A stretch of 64,000 nt of DNA from Vicinamibacterales bacterium (GCA_036504215.1 DASXVO010000037.1:37993-101992); one strand, 5' to 3'. Positions 16,282-26,027 are shown, counted from the stretch's first letter. Translations and numbers: made by a program. Notes: generated by a model from the sequence alone, not told the origin.

Positions 16282-17780
16282 CACACCTCCCGACGGCGCC
16301 AAAGGAAATACACCGGCACGCCGAGCAGCACGATGACGAGGCCCGGCCAGGTCGTGGACGTGCGGTACGCGAACAGCACCACCAGCAGCGTCGTCGCTCC
16401 GACGATGTAGAGGGCCGGCACCACCGGGTAGCCGAACGCCTTGTACGGCCGGTCGGCGTCCGGGCGCGTCGCCCGGAGGCGGAAGATCCCGCCGATCGTC
16501 AGGATGTAGAAGATGAACGCCGCCGAGATCACGTAGTCGAGCAGATCGTTGTAGAGGCTGCCGTACGTCTTGGTCGCCGGGTTGTACGTGCGCGGCAGCA
16601 CCAGGAGCGCCGCCCAGATTCCCTGCAGCAGCAGCCCCCAGGCCGGCACCTTCGCCTGGTTGAGCCGCCCCGCCGCCTTGAAGAACACGCCGTCACGCGC
16701 CATCGCGAAGTACGCCCGCGCGCCGGCGAGGATCAGGCCGTTGTTGCAGCCGAACGTCGAGATGACGATGGCGATGGCCATGATCATGACGCCCAGGCCC
16801 GGGAACACGGTCTCGAGGCCTGCCGTGGCCACGCGGTCGGCCGGGGCGTGTTGAATGGCGCCGAGCGGCAGCATCACGAGGTAGGCGAGATTCGCGAGCA
16901 GGTAGAGCCCGATGACGACCGACGTGCCGATCGCCAGCGACAGCGGGATGTTGCGTCGCGGGTTCTTGACCTCGCCCGCGGTGAACGTGATGTTGTTCCA
17001 GGCGTCCGACGAGAAGAGCGACCCGGTCTGGACGACGCAGACGGCCACGAACAGGCCGAAGACGCTCGTGGCATCGAGGCCCGGCACGATGGGCTCGAAG
17101 CCGCGTGGCGTCCAGAAATTGCCGAAGTTCTCGGCCACCGCACTCGCGTGCCATCCGATCAGCAGGCCGATGCCGATGAGCAGCGCGAGCGCCAGCGTCT
17201 TCGCGCTCGTGAAGACGTTCTGGATGATCCGGCCGTAGTCGAGGCCACGCGTATTCGTCCAGGTGAGCACGCCGATCAGGACCACGCCGACCAGTTGGGC
17301 CCGCGAGAGCGAGATCGCATAGCCGGTTGACACGTGCACGACGGGGATGATGAACACGTCATCGGAGATCCACGGGAACAGCACACCGAGGTACTTGGCG
17401 AACCCGACGGCGACCGCGGCGATCGTGCCGGTCTGGATCACCATGAACAGCGTCCAGCCGTAGAGGAACCCCCAGAGCGGAGAGAAGGCCTCCCGCAGGT
17501 AGACGTACTGTCCGCCGGCCCGCGGCATCATCGCCGCCAGCTCGCCGTACGAGAGGGCTGCAGTGATCGTCAGGACGCCTGTGACCAGCCAGGCCACGAG
17601 CAGCCACCCCGGGCTGCCGACGCGCCTCGCCATGTCAGCCGACACGATGAAGATGCCCGAGCCGATCATCGAGCCGACGACGACCATCGTCGAATCGAAG
17701 AGGCCCAGCCCACGTTTGAATTCGGTGTCGAGCGTCGTCGCCGTCGTCTGCTGCGCCTGAGGCGTACTGGCCATGGTCAC
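16281..17780 (-). CDS. APC-superfamily amino acid permease
   Basis: A 499-residue inner-membrane transporter with about twelve hydrophobic segments. The first helix has the unwound [10 protein letters not shown] motif typical of APC and LAT-type amino acid carriers, and the loop motif [21 protein letters not shown] follows. It should exchange or import amino acids; the substrate cannot be assigned. It is coupled to the YjbQ gene by a stop-start overlap, but the two functions have no obvious connection. Confidence 0.9.
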   Translation of the reverse strand: MTMASTPQAQQTTATTLDTEFKRGLGLFDSTMVVVGSMIGSGIFIVSADMARRVGSPGWLLVAWLVTGVLTITAALSYGELAAMMPRAGGQYVYLREAFSPLWGFLYGWTLFMVIQTGTIAAVAVGFAKYLGVLFPWISDDVFIIPVVHVSTGYAISLSRAQLVGVVLIGVLTWTNTRGLDYGRIIQNVFTSAKTLALALLIGIGLLIGWHASAVAENFGNFWTPRGFEPIVPGLDATSVFGLFVAVCVVQTGSLFSSDAWNNITFTAGEVKNPRRNIPLSLAIGTSVVIGLYLLANLAYLVMLPLGAIQHAPADRVATAGLETVFPGLGVMIMAIAIVISTFGCNNGLILAGARAYFAMARDGVFFKAAGRLNQAKVPAWGLLLQGIWAALLVLPRTYNPATKTYGSLYNDLLDYVISAAFIFYILTIGGIFRLRATRPDADRPYKAFGYPVVPALYIVGATTLLVVLFAYRTSTTWPGLVIVLLGVPVYFLWRRREV

Positions 17781-17863
17781 CCGCTCCTTCGAGATAGCTC
17801 ACCGCCGGTGTCCGGTCGCCGTGGTTGTCACCTGTCGGGGGGCGAATATATCATGGCGGGACC

Positions 17864-18436
17864 ATGAACACTCCGACACGCGATGCGGCCTGGGCCCTGT
17901 TGACCGAATACACGCAGAACGAGGCGTTGCGCAAGCACGCGCTGGCGGTGGAGGCGGCCGTCCGCTACTACGCCCGGTCGTTCGGCGAGAACGAGGAGGA
18001 ATGGGGCGCCGTGGCGCTCCTCCACGACTTCGACTACGAGCGGTATCCGACGCTCGAGGACCACCCGTTTCGCGGCGCCGAGGTCCTGCGCGAGAAGGGA
18101 TACCCCGAGTGGGTCGTCCGTGCCGTGTTGTCGCATGCCGACCACACCAATACCCCGCGAGCATCGCGCCTCGAGCACACGCTGTTCGCGTGCGACGAGA
18201 TGGCGGGTTTCGTCACCGCGGCCTCCCTCGTGCGGCCGTCGAAGAGTGTCCTCGATCTCGAGGCCTCGTCGGTCGTCAAGCGGATGAAGGACAAGGCGTT
18301 CGCCCGTGCCGTGAAGCGAGAGGATCTGAAGAAGGGTGCGGAAGAGCTCGGTCTGCCGCTCGCGGACCACATCACCAACGTCATCGCCGGGATGCGGGAG
18401 CACGCGGACGCGCTCGGCCTCAGGGGCAGCCTGTGA
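17864..18436 (+). CDS. HD-domain putative metal-dependent phosphohydrolase
   Basis: A 190-residue HD-family protein with H25 (KHALAVE), the central LLHDFDYERYP motif, HPFRGAEVLR and an SHADHTN segment. These fit the YfbR- or Cas3-like HD superfamily that hydrolyses nucleotides or related phosphates; the substrate is unknown. There is no regulatory domain. The ATG at 17864 is used; TATCAT ends 9 nt before it and GGCGGG lies in between, so it may have a very short leader. It is divergent from the permease gene. Confidence 0.82.
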   Translation: MNTPTRDAAWALLTEYTQNEALRKHALAVEAAVRYYARSFGENEEEWGAVALLHDFDYERYPTLEDHPFRGAEVLREKGYPEWVVRAVLSHADHTNTPRASRLEHTLFACDEMAGFVTAASLVRPSKSVLDLEASSVVKRMKDKAFARAVKREDLKKGAEELGLPLADHITNVIAGMREHADALGLRGSL

Positions 18437-18496
18437 CCTCCGGCGGCCCGCGTGGCCAGAACCAATACGCTTCACGCTTCGTATCTGGTAAGTGAC

Positions 18497-19429
18497 ATGG
18501 CCGAGCCGTATCTCAACACCGTTGTCGAACTGAAGAACGTGAGCGTGGCGTACGGGAAGAACGCCGCGCTGCGCGAGGTGACCGCGTCGTTCCCGGCCGG
18601 GGCCATCGGCCTGCTTGGGCCGAACGGCGCCGGCAAGAGCACGATGCTCAAGGCCCTCCTCGGGTTCCTCGTGCCGACCGAGGGCGACATGACGGTGCTC
18701 GGCCTGAACGTCGCCCGGGCGCCCCTCGAAATCCGCTCCCGCCTCGGGTACATGCCCGAGACCGACGGACACATCCCCGGCATGAACGCCGTGTCATTCG
18801 TGGCCTACTGCGGCCAGTTGGCCGGTCTGCCCGCCGTCGACGCGATGCAGCGCGCGCACGAGGTGCTCTACTACGTGGGCCTCGGCGAGGCCCGGTACCG
18901 CAACGTCGAGACGTATTCGACCGGGATGAAGCAGCGCATCAAGCTCGCGCAGGCGTTGGTGCACGATCCGGACCTGCTCTTCCTCGACGAGCCGACCAAC
19001 GGCATGGATCCGAAGGGGCGCGACGAGATGCTCGAGCTCGTGCGCGACCTCGCACACGAGAAGCAGATCAACCTGATCCTGTCGTCGCACCTGCTTCCCG
19101 ATGTCGAGTTCACGTGCGACCGCGTGGTCGTGCTCGACAAGGGACGCGTCGTCGCGCAGGGCCCGATCGACGACCTGAAGGGGCCGCGCGGGCAGGTCTT
19201 CGAGATGCGCATCAAGGGCGACCGGCACGCGTTCGCGGCGACGCTGGCCGCCGCGGGCCTCGAGTGCCACGAGACGGACGAAGACGTGATGCGCGTGTTC
19301 GCGCCGGCAGAAGAGGCCGCGCGCGACCTGTTCGCGCTGGCGGCCCGGGAGAAGGTCCAGGTGCGCCACCTGCGCCCGAGCCTGCCGACGCTCGAGGACG
19401 TCTTCGCGAAGGCGGTCGGGGAAGAATGA
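18497..19429 (+). CDS. ABC transporter ATP-binding protein 1
   Basis: An ATPase subunit of about 310 residues with Walker A GPNGAGKST, the signature YSTGMKQR, Walker B LLFLDEP and the SSHLL switch histidine. The ~80-residue C-terminal extension is typical of ABC-2 exporters. The ATG at 18497 is preferred over 18452 because the family starts near the VVELKNVSVAYG strand. It is first in a series with two permeases and a second ATPase, suggesting one or two related export systems; the substrate is unknown. Confidence 0.92.
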   Translation: MAEPYLNTVVELKNVSVAYGKNAALREVTASFPAGAIGLLGPNGAGKSTMLKALLGFLVPTEGDMTVLGLNVARAPLEIRSRLGYMPETDGHIPGMNAVSFVAYCGQLAGLPAVDAMQRAHEVLYYVGLGEARYRNVETYSTGMKQRIKLAQALVHDPDLLFLDEPTNGMDPKGRDEMLELVRDLAHEKQINLILSSHLLPDVEFTCDRVVVLDKGRVVAQGPIDDLKGPRGQVFEMRIKGDRHAFAATLAAAGLECHETDEDVMRVFAPAEEAARDLFALAAREKVQVRHLRPSLPTLEDVFAKAVGEE

Positions 19430-19495
19430 CGCAGGGGCGGTTTGAATACCGCCCCTGCGATCCGTGTTGATCGAAGGACGTGAGGGCTGCGAACC

Positions 19496-20335
19496 GTGCC
19501 CATACATGATCAAACCTATCGGCGCTACGCGGGCCAGCGCGAGCAGGCGGGCCAGGCGTGGATGGTCATCGCCATCAGCGGCATCCGCACCATTATCCAG
19601 AAGCGCCTGTTTTTGGGCCTGCTGCTGCTGGCCTGGATTCCGTTCGTCGTCGGCGCGGTGATGGTGTACCTCAACGCGAACTTCCCGCAGTTCACCCTGC
19701 TGTCGATGACCGCCCAGCGGTTCCGCGATTTCCTCGGAACCCAGGACTTCTTCGTCTTCGTGATCACCGTCTGGGTGGGGGCCGGGCTGATTGCGAACGA
19801 CAAGCGCGCCAACGCCCTGCAGATCTACCTGTCGAAGCCGCTGACGCGAATCGAGTACATCGTCGGCAAGCTGGTGATCCTCGCCGCATTTCTGTTGCTG
19901 GTGACGTGGGTGCCCGCGCTGCTGCTGCTCATCCTCCAGGTGGCCTTCACGGGGAGCTTCTCGTTCCTGCGCCAGAACCTGTATCTGTTCCCGGCCGTCA
20001 CCCTGTTCGCGTTCCTGCAGGTTCTGCTGGCCGCGTTCACGATGCTGGCGCTCTCCTCGCTCAGCAAGAGCAGCCGCTACGTGGCCATCCTCTACGCCGG
20101 GGCGTTCTGGTTCAGCCACGCCGTGTTCGGCGTGATTTACGCCATCACCGGCAGCACGAAGCTCTCGTGGCTGTCGCTGCCGGGCAATCTGAATCAACTG
20201 GGCGACATCATCTTCCGTCTGCAGCCGCGCTACTCGACGCCTGGCGCCATCTCGCTCCTGGTCCTGCTGGTCACCGTCGGGGTCGCCATCTGGGTGCTCG
20301 AACGCCGGGTGCGCGGCGTGGAGGTGGTGTCATGA
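19496..20335 (+). CDS. ABC-2 type transporter permease 1
   Basis: A 279-residue membrane protein with about six hydrophobic segments. It has the ABC-2 features of a first helix followed by a large loop, then LIANDKRANALQIYLSKPLTRIEYI, which is the conserved coupling region of this class. GTG is the start (GAGGG upstream). Its stop overlaps the next ATPase gene by 4 nt (ATGA). It probably pairs with one or both flanking ATPases. Confidence 0.87.
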   Translation: MPIHDQTYRRYAGQREQAGQAWMVIAISGIRTIIQKRLFLGLLLLAWIPFVVGAVMVYLNANFPQFTLLSMTAQRFRDFLGTQDFFVFVITVWVGAGLIANDKRANALQIYLSKPLTRIEYIVGKLVILAAFLLLVTWVPALLLLILQVAFTGSFSFLRQNLYLFPAVTLFAFLQVLLAAFTMLALSSLSKSSRYVAILYAGAFWFSHAVFGVIYAITGSTKLSWLSLPGNLNQLGDIIFRLQPRYSTPGAISLLVLLVTVGVAIWVLERRVRGVEVVS

Positions 20336-21270
20336 CGGTGGCCGCCGCACCGCGCCCGGTCGTCGAGACGACCGCGCTGTCGAAATGGTACGGGCAGGTC
20401 ATCGGCCTGAACGACGTCACGGTCAAGGTACCGAGCGGCATCACCGGCCTGCTCGGGCCGAACGGCGCCGGGAAGTCCACGTTGATGAAGCTGATGACCG
20501 GCCAGCTCAAGCCCAGCAAAGGTTCGCTGACCGTGCTCGGCCAGCCGATGTGGGGCAACCCGTCGGTCTACTTCCGCGTCGGGTTCTGCCCCGACCAGGA
20601 TGCGTTCTACGACCGGATGACAGGCCTCGAGTGGGTGACGGCGCTCGTCCGCCTGAACGGCTACAGCGAGTCGCAGGCCGCCGAGGCCGCCCACCGGGCG
20701 CTCGAGACGGTGGACCTGCTCGATGCCGCCGGCAAGAAGATCGGCAGCTACAGCAAGGGCATGCGCCAGCGCGTCAAGATGGCCCAGGCGATCGTTCACG
20801 ATCCGGACCTGCTCATCCTCGACGAACCGCTGTCGGGCATGGATCCGATTGGCCGCCGGAAGACGATCCGCCTGGTCAAGGAATGGGCGCGGGCCGGCAA
20901 GAGCATCATCGTCTCGAGCCACATCCTGCACGAGATCGAGGCGATGACCTCGAACATCCTCCTGATCAACAACGGACGGATCCTCGCGGAGGGTGACGTC
21001 CACCAGATCCGGGATCTGATCGACACGCACCCTCATACGGTCTTCGTCCGTGCGGCCGACCCGCGGCGTCTCGCGCGGCAGTTCCTGGCGCACGACGATG
21101 TGATCAGCCTGAGATTCGAGGAGGGAGCCGTGGTCGTGCAGACGGCGGCGCCGGATGGGTTCTACGCGCGGCTCACCGAGCTGGCCGCGTCGGGCGAAGC
21201 GGGCGAGATCACCGAGGTGACATCGCCGGATGACAACCTGCAGGCCGTTTTCCAGTATCTGGTGAAGTAA
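20332..21270 (+). CDS. ABC transporter ATP-binding protein 2
   Basis: A 312-residue ATPase with Walker A GPNGAGKST, signature YSKGMRQR, Walker B LLILDEP and SSHIL. It is paralogous to the ATPase at 18497 (same layout and C-terminal extension). The start overlaps the preceding permease stop. A much longer open frame runs upstream on the same strand, but it is only an out-of-frame reading of the permease gene; homology begins at 20332. Confidence 0.93.
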   Translation: MTVAAAPRPVVETTALSKWYGQVIGLNDVTVKVPSGITGLLGPNGAGKSTLMKLMTGQLKPSKGSLTVLGQPMWGNPSVYFRVGFCPDQDAFYDRMTGLEWVTALVRLNGYSESQAAEAAHRALETVDLLDAAGKKIGSYSKGMRQRVKMAQAIVHDPDLLILDEPLSGMDPIGRRKTIRLVKEWARAGKSIIVSSHILHEIEAMTSNILLINNGRILAEGDVHQIRDLIDTHPHTVFVRAADPRRLARQFLAHDDVISLRFEEGAVVVQTAAPDGFYARLTELAASGEAGEITEVTSPDDNLQAVFQYLVK

Positions 21271-21271
21271 C

Positions 21272-22150
21272 GTGGCTGCCGAATCCCAACCCGCCGTTGC
21301 CGATGTGCCGCGTCACGCCGAACGTCCGCCCTCGTTCGCCACCGCGGCGTTCCGGGTGTTCGACCTCAGCCTCGGGCAGATGCTGTGGTCGCGCCGCACC
21401 ATCTTCCTGGCGCTCGTCGTCAGCGCGCCGGTCGCGCTCGGGATCATCGTCCGCATCCTGATGTCGGCTGGCATCGGGGGGGCGGTGCGCCTGGGTGGGA
21501 CAGCCGTGGTTTCCGGGCCGTCGATCTTCGGCCTGTTCGTCTGGCTGCTGTATCTGCGGTTCATCATCCCGGTGCTCGGTGTGTTCTACGGCACGGCGCT
21601 CATCGCCGACGAAGTCGAGGACAGGACGATTACGTACCTCTTCACGCGTCCAATCTCGCGAGGGGCTGTGCTCGTCGGCAAATACCTGGCGTACCTGGTC
21701 GCGACGGTGCTCGTCGTCCTGCCGTCGGTGATGCTGCTGTACTTCCTGCTCGTCCCCACCGGAGGCGGATCGCTGGCGGCGGCGTTTCCGGCCCTCGTGA
21801 AGGACCTCGGCCTGCTCGGGCTGGGCCTGGCGGCCTACGGCGCCCTGTTTGCGTGGGTTGGCGCCCAGTTCAAGTACCCGCTGGTGACCGGCCTGGTGTT
21901 CGCGTTCGGTTGGGAGCAGGGCATCTTGCTCATCCCTGGCTACCTCAAGCGTTTCACGATCGCGTACTACATCCAGGGTCTCGTGCCTCACGCCATGCCG
22001 CAGGATAGTGCCCTCAGCCTCCTCCAGGCGGTCGTGACGGGCTCGCTGTCGGCGCTGGAATCGCTGATGTGGCTGGGCATCATCTGGCTGGGATTCCTCG
22101 CCCTGGCCGCCCGAACGGTTGAGCGGCGCGAGTACATCCTCGAGCAATAG
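21272..22150 (+). CDS. ABC-2 type transporter permease 2
   Basis: A 292-residue permease with about six hydrophobic segments; LIADEVEDRTITYLFTRPIS is the coupling motif, parallel to the one in permease 1. GTG start one base after the previous stop, so it is tightly coupled to ATPase 2. The N-terminal ~25 residues are polar and cytoplasmic. With the preceding three genes it gives a duplicated ATPase-permease module. Confidence 0.87.
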   Translation: MAAESQPAVADVPRHAERPPSFATAAFRVFDLSLGQMLWSRRTIFLALVVSAPVALGIIVRILMSAGIGGAVRLGGTAVVSGPSIFGLFVWLLYLRFIIPVLGVFYGTALIADEVEDRTITYLFTRPISRGAVLVGKYLAYLVATVLVVLPSVMLLYFLLVPTGGGSLAAAFPALVKDLGLLGLGLAAYGALFAWVGAQFKYPLVTGLVFAFGWEQGILLIPGYLKRFTIAYYIQGLVPHAMPQDSALSLLQAVVTGSLSALESLMWLGIIWLGFLALAARTVERREYILEQ

Positions 22151-22226
22151 GTCGATCAACAGAAAACCTACCGTCCGGTCATGGGATCGACGGAAGCCCG
22201 CGGGAACTTTTGCAAAAGCCGGAGCG

Positions 22227-22232
22227 TATAAT
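22227..22232 (+). promoter_or_regulatory. Possible -10 box before anchored protein gene
   Basis: Consensus TATAAT 21 nt ahead of the ATG at 22254. No -35 box matches well, so this may be a weak internal promoter behind the ABC operon. Confidence 0.35.
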
Positions 22233-22253
22233 CAGGCAAAGGCGGGGGGGTAT

Positions 22254-23291
22254 ATGACCAAACGCACACGGTATTTCATGCTCGGGTCAGCGACGTTCCT
22301 CACGGTGGGGTTGACGGTTGGCCTCGCAGCCTACTACGGCGGCATTCCGGGGTTTGCCCAGCCGGCAGGCCCGGAGGAACTCAACTACGTTCCGAACGAT
22401 GCGGCTGTGGTGGCATATGCCAACGTCCGCCAGTTGATGGACTCGAAGTTCCGTCAGCAGGTGAAGGGGCTGGAACCGGCCGACCGCCAGAAGGGGCAGG
22501 ACGAGTTCCGGGCCGAGACGGGCATCAACATCGAGACGGACATCGACTACGTGGTGGCGTGCATGCTCCCCGGTGCGCCAGCCGACACGCCGAAGGACAA
22601 GAAGAACGGGTTCGTGCTCGCGCACGGCAACTTCGACCAGGCGAGGATCGAGGCCCTGATTCGCGAGAAGGGCGGCGTCGAGGAGCGTTACAAGGATTTG
22701 ACGCTCTTCACGCATGCGGCCGGTCCGAAGCATGCGGACGCCGAGACGATGGACTTGCCGGATCCGACCGTTGAGCACGAGATGGCCATCGGCTTCCTCG
22801 AGCCGAAGGTCGTCGTCCTGGGCACGCCGGCCGCGCTTCACCGGGTGATCGACCTGAAGCACGGTCAGTCCAGCGTCCGGGCGAACGACAAGATGATGGA
22901 CCTGATCAAGGGCGTGGCGGGTGGCAACGCGTGGGCCGTGGGACGATTCGACATGCTGAAGACCCAGGCGCACCTCCCCGAACAGGTCGCGAGCCAATTG
23001 CCCGCGGTGACCTGGTTCACCGCCACCGGCCACGTGAACGGCGGCTTGTCGGGCACGGTGAGCGTCGAGGCGAAGGACCCCGAGGCGGCGAACAACCTCC
23101 GGCAGGTCATCACCGGGTTCATGGCGCTCGGCAGGCTGCAGGCCGATTCCAAGCCGGAGTTGAAGGGGATGCTGAACTCCATCCGGCTCGAAGGCACCGG
23201 CACGACGGTGGCGGTCTCGTTCGAACTCCCGGACGGAGCGCTCGATGCGCTGAAGGCCGCCGGGATGCAGCGGCACCACCGAACCGAGTAG
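22254..23291 (+). CDS. Membrane-anchored protein of unknown function
   Basis: A 345-residue protein with one N-terminal hydrophobic helix (about 8-28) that is either a signal peptide or an anchor; the rest is outside the membrane. It is lysine- and aspartate-rich with alternating beta and alpha stretches; I do not recognise a domain. The start at 22254 has GGCGGGGGG 3-10 nt upstream. It follows the ABC permease by 103 nt, so it may serve that system as a periplasmic part. A strong terminator follows. Confidence 0.7.
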   Translation: MTKRTRYFMLGSATFLTVGLTVGLAAYYGGIPGFAQPAGPEELNYVPNDAAVVAYANVRQLMDSKFRQQVKGLEPADRQKGQDEFRAETGINIETDIDYVVACMLPGAPADTPKDKKNGFVLAHGNFDQARIEALIREKGGVEERYKDLTLFTHAAGPKHADAETMDLPDPTVEHEMAIGFLEPKVVVLGTPAALHRVIDLKHGQSSVRANDKMMDLIKGVAGGNAWAVGRFDMLKTQAHLPEQVASQLPAVTWFTATGHVNGGLSGTVSVEAKDPEAANNLRQVITGFMALGRLQADSKPELKGMLNSIRLEGTGTTVAVSFELPDGALDALKAAGMQRHHRTE

Positions 23292-23355
23292 GGTGGCGCC
23301 GGCCCGCAGCGTGCAGGGTGAAGGCGGGCGCGACGGGGCAGGAATTGGACAGGAA

Positions 23356-23383
23356 GGGGCGCATTCAATGCGCCCCTTTTTTT
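23356..23383 (+). terminator. Rho-independent terminator closing the ABC locus
   Basis: GGGGCGCA/TGCGCCCC stem with a 5-nt loop, followed by seven T. Confidence 0.95.
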
Positions 23384-23406
23384 CGCGTACGGCGTCCGTA
23401 CTGCGC

Positions 23407-23435
23407 TTGACTATCCTGCCCGGCTCCCCTAGACT
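23407..23435 (+). promoter_or_regulatory. Sigma-70-type promoter of acetyltransferase gene
   Basis: TTGACT, 17-nt spacer, TAGACT. It lies 58 nt before the ATG at 23493. Confidence 0.75.
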
Positions 23436-23492
23436 CACGGGCATACATAAAGTCGGTCGACGTTCCGAGATTTCGAGTTGTCCAACTGTGTC

Positions 23493-24101
23493 ATGCAGGA
23501 CCCGTTGCCTGTCCTGATGGGTAGTCGTGTGGTACTCCGCGAGCCGCGGGAAGACGACGTGGCCGCGTTGTTTGCGTTCACGTCGGACCCAGAGGTGACC
23601 CGGTTCCTGGCGATTACTCCTCCGGTCACTCCCGACGACACGCTCTACTTCATCGCGAAATGTCGCGAGCACCGGACGCAGGATCGTGAGTACGTGTTCA
23701 CGATCGCGGGGATGGGAGACGACCGCGCGATCGGAATCATCGGGCTTCGTCACCTCGACCCACCGATGCGCACGGCCCAGGTCGGGACGTGGCTTGGCCG
23801 CCAGCACTGGGGCACGGGGGTGAACGTCGAGGCCAAGTCGCTGTTGCTCGATTTTGCGTTCGACACGCTGTCACTCCACCGTGTCGAAGCGCGAATAGCA
23901 GTCGACAACGCCCGTTCCCGCCGTGCATTCGAACGGCTCGGCGCGACATGCGAGGGGCTGCTGCGAGAGTCGTTCTACAAGGACGGCGCCTACTACGACC
24001 AGCAGCTCTACGTCGTGCTCGCGCAGGACTGGCAGCGCGCGCGCCGCATGGGCGGAGGACGCCGGCTCCGATCCGCCGGCAAGGATGGTTCGCATGACTG
24101 A
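23493..24101 (+). CDS. GNAT-family N-acetyltransferase (RimJ/RimL type)
   Basis: A protein of about 200 residues with the layout of ribosomal-protein or generic N-acetyltransferases: VVLREPREDDVAAL at the start, the acetyl-CoA binding region around WLGRQHWGTGVNVEA, and RVEARIAVDNARSRRAFERLG. The acceptor is unknown. A start at ATG 23493 (or 23517) is used rather than TTG at 23478. It overlaps the next gene by 8 nt, so the two form an operon. Confidence 0.87.
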   Translation: MQDPLPVLMGSRVVLREPREDDVAALFAFTSDPEVTRFLAITPPVTPDDTLYFIAKCREHRTQDREYVFTIAGMGDDRAIGIIGLRHLDPPMRTAQVGTWLGRQHWGTGVNVEAKSLLLDFAFDTLSLHRVEARIAVDNARSRRAFERLGATCEGLLRESFYKDGAYYDQQLYVVLAQDWQRARRMGGGRRLRSAGKDGSHD

Positions 24102-24495
24102 TCGGGTGTTCTTCTACGGCACGCTGATGACCGGTTTCGATCGCCGTCGCCGCGCGGGAATCGACCCGCTGTTGAGCTATGTCGGGCGCGGCCACGTCAA
24201 GGCGGCGCTCTTCGATCTCGGCATCTATCCCGCTGCGATTCCCGATCCCGACGGCGCCGTGTGGGGCGAGGTCTACGCGGCCAAGGACCTGGATCGCGCG
24301 CTCGTCGGGCTGGACGAAATCGAGGGCTACTGCCCGTCGATGCCGGAAACCAGCCTCTATAATCGCGTGGAAGTGCCGGTCGTCTACGAGGACGGAACCA
24401 CCGACACGGTGTGGGTGTATTTCTACAACGCGCCCCTCGGACGCGCCGAGCGGATTGCCTCGGGCGACTATCTCGAGCACCTGAAGGTTCGCTAG
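24094..24495 (+). CDS. Gamma-glutamylcyclotransferase-like (AIG2-type) protein
   Basis: A 133-residue protein with the YGTLM loop at the N-terminus and the conserved glutamate in LDEIEGY, as in gamma-glutamylcyclotransferases, which release 5-oxoproline from gamma-glutamyl amines or peptides. ATG 24094 lies 7 nt after AAGGATGG and inside the end of the acetyltransferase gene. The natural substrate is not predictable; members act on glutathione breakdown products or gamma-glutamyl-amines. Confidence 0.85.
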   Translation: MTDRVFFYGTLMTGFDRRRRAGIDPLLSYVGRGHVKAALFDLGIYPAAIPDPDGAVWGEVYAAKDLDRALVGLDEIEGYCPSMPETSLYNRVEVPVVYEDGTTDTVWVYFYNAPLGRAERIASGDYLEHLKVR

Positions 24496-24581
24496 CCCCC
24501 TCCAGTTCGACAAGCTCCCCCCGAGCGGTGTATCGTCCCCGATGCCGCCGCCCCGTCGGCGCGGCCGGCGCGGCGTCAAGC

Positions 24582-24602
24582 CACACACACGCACACACAC
24601 AC
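24582..24602 (+). repeat. (CA)n microsatellite ahead of peptidase gene
   Basis: An imperfect CA run (about four and five units around one GC) ends 10 nt before the start codon of the M28 peptidase. It sits where a ribosome site would be expected. Confidence 0.85.
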
Positions 24603-24611
24603 TGAGTGTCC

Positions 24612-26003
24612 ATGACCACCATGACCACTATGTCCCGATGCGCTTGTCGGCGGGCGATCCTCGCCGGAGTCTTCGTGCTTGGCGCCGCCGCGCTCTCCGT
24701 GGCCTCGCCCGAGTCGGTTCAGCGCGACCCGCGAGTCGAGAAGCTGCTGTCGCAGATTTCGGAGCAGAGGCTCGTCGCGACGCTCCAGAAGCTGGGGTCG
24801 TTCGGCACGAGGAACACGCTCTCGTCCACCGACTCCGCCACGGCTGGCATCGGCGCCGCGCGGCAGTGGATCTTCGACGAGATGAAGAAGTCGAGCCCGC
24901 GCCTCCAGGTGAATTTCGACTCGTTCCAGGTGCCGAAGAGCGGGCGCATCACCCGCGACATCGAGCTGCGCAACGTGATGGCCGTGCTGCCGGGCAAGAC
25001 GGCCCGCCGGGTCTATGTCAGCGCGCACTACGACAGCTTCGCGCGCCGGCCCGTGCCGGCCTCGTCTCCCCAGCCGGCTGGTGCACCGCAGGCCGCCGGG
25101 ACGCCGCCACCGGCCGCGGCCGCAGCGGATACGGCGCCCGTGGACAATCCGGCTCCGGGCGTGAACGACGATGGAAGCGGGACGGCGCTGGTCATGGAAC
25201 TGGCGCGCGTCTTCGCGGAGAGCGGCATCGAGTTCGATGCCACGCTCGTCTTCATCGCCCTGGCTGGTGAGGAGCAAGGGCTGATCGGTGCACAGAAGCA
25301 CGCGGAGAAAGCGCTCGCCGAGAAGGTGGCGATCGAGGGTGTGCTCAACAACGACATGGTGGGCAACGTGCAGGCGGGCGACGGGCTCCAGGATTCCACG
25401 CGGGTTCGCGTCTTCTCAGAGGCGCCCGAGGATTCTCCGTCGCGCCAGCTCGCGCGGTACGTGGCCTCGGCCGCGGCCCGCTACGTGCCGACCCAGCAGG
25501 TCACGCTCGTCGCGCGCCACGATCGATTTGGACGCGGTGGTGATCACACGGCGTTCAACCAGAAGGGGTTCACCGCCGTCCGCATCACCGAGGCCCTCGA
25601 GAACTTCGAGCGGCAGCACACGGCCGCCGACACCATCGAGGGCGTCAACGTTCCGTACTTCCTCCGCAACGTTCGCATCAACGCCGCAGCCGCCGCATCG
25701 ATCGCCCTGGCGCCGCCAGCGCCCGTCGTCGCGGACGGCCGCGGCCAGCCGACGCTCGGGCGCCAGCCGAGCGGCTACGACTCCAACTTGAAATGGAAGG
25801 CCTCGCCCGGGGCGGCAGGCTACAAGGTGTACTGGCGCGAGGCGTGGACGCCCAACTGGCAGCACGTCCTGGCGGTCGGCAACGTGACCGAGTTCGTGCT
25901 GCCCAGCGTGTCGATCGACGACTACGTCTTTGGCGTGGCGGCGGTGGGGAGCGACGGCAGCGAGAGCCTGGTGGCGGTGTACGTCAATCCGCCGCGCCGC
26001 TGA
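24612..26003 (+). CDS. M28-family zinc aminopeptidase, secreted, with FnIII-like tail
   Basis: A secreted metallopeptidase of about 463 residues. A signal peptide is followed by the M28 core: SAHYDS gives the first His ligand, PGVNDDGSGTA the bridging Asp, AGEEQGLIG the catalytic Glu pair, NNDMVGN the next ligand and GGDHTAFNQKG the last His. An Ala/Pro-rich insertion (about residues 140-175) interrupts the core between the first two ligands. The last ~90 residues look like a fibronectin type III domain (VYWREAW...VFGVAAV). Several start codons are close together (GTG 24606, ATG 24612 and later); none has a good ribosome site. Confidence 0.9.
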   Translation: MTTMTTMSRCACRRAILAGVFVLGAAALSVASPESVQRDPRVEKLLSQISEQRLVATLQKLGSFGTRNTLSSTDSATAGIGAARQWIFDEMKKSSPRLQVNFDSFQVPKSGRITRDIELRNVMAVLPGKTARRVYVSAHYDSFARRPVPASSPQPAGAPQAAGTPPPAAAAADTAPVDNPAPGVNDDGSGTALVMELARVFAESGIEFDATLVFIALAGEEQGLIGAQKHAEKALAEKVAIEGVLNNDMVGNVQAGDGLQDSTRVRVFSEAPEDSPSRQLARYVASAAARYVPTQQVTLVARHDRFGRGGDHTAFNQKGFTAVRITEALENFERQHTAADTIEGVNVPYFLRNVRINAAAAASIALAPPAPVVADGRGQPTLGRQPSGYDSNLKWKASPGAAGYKVYWREAWTPNWQHVLAVGNVTEFVLPSVSIDDYVFGVAAVGSDGSESLVAVYVNPPRR

Positions 26004-26027
26004 CCGGTCGGGCAGTCGCGCCGCCGG

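Noticed and set aside
22119..22253. Upstream extension of the anchored protein
   Set aside because: The added 45 residues overlap the ABC permease gene, are Ser/Arg-rich and would put the signal helix in the middle.
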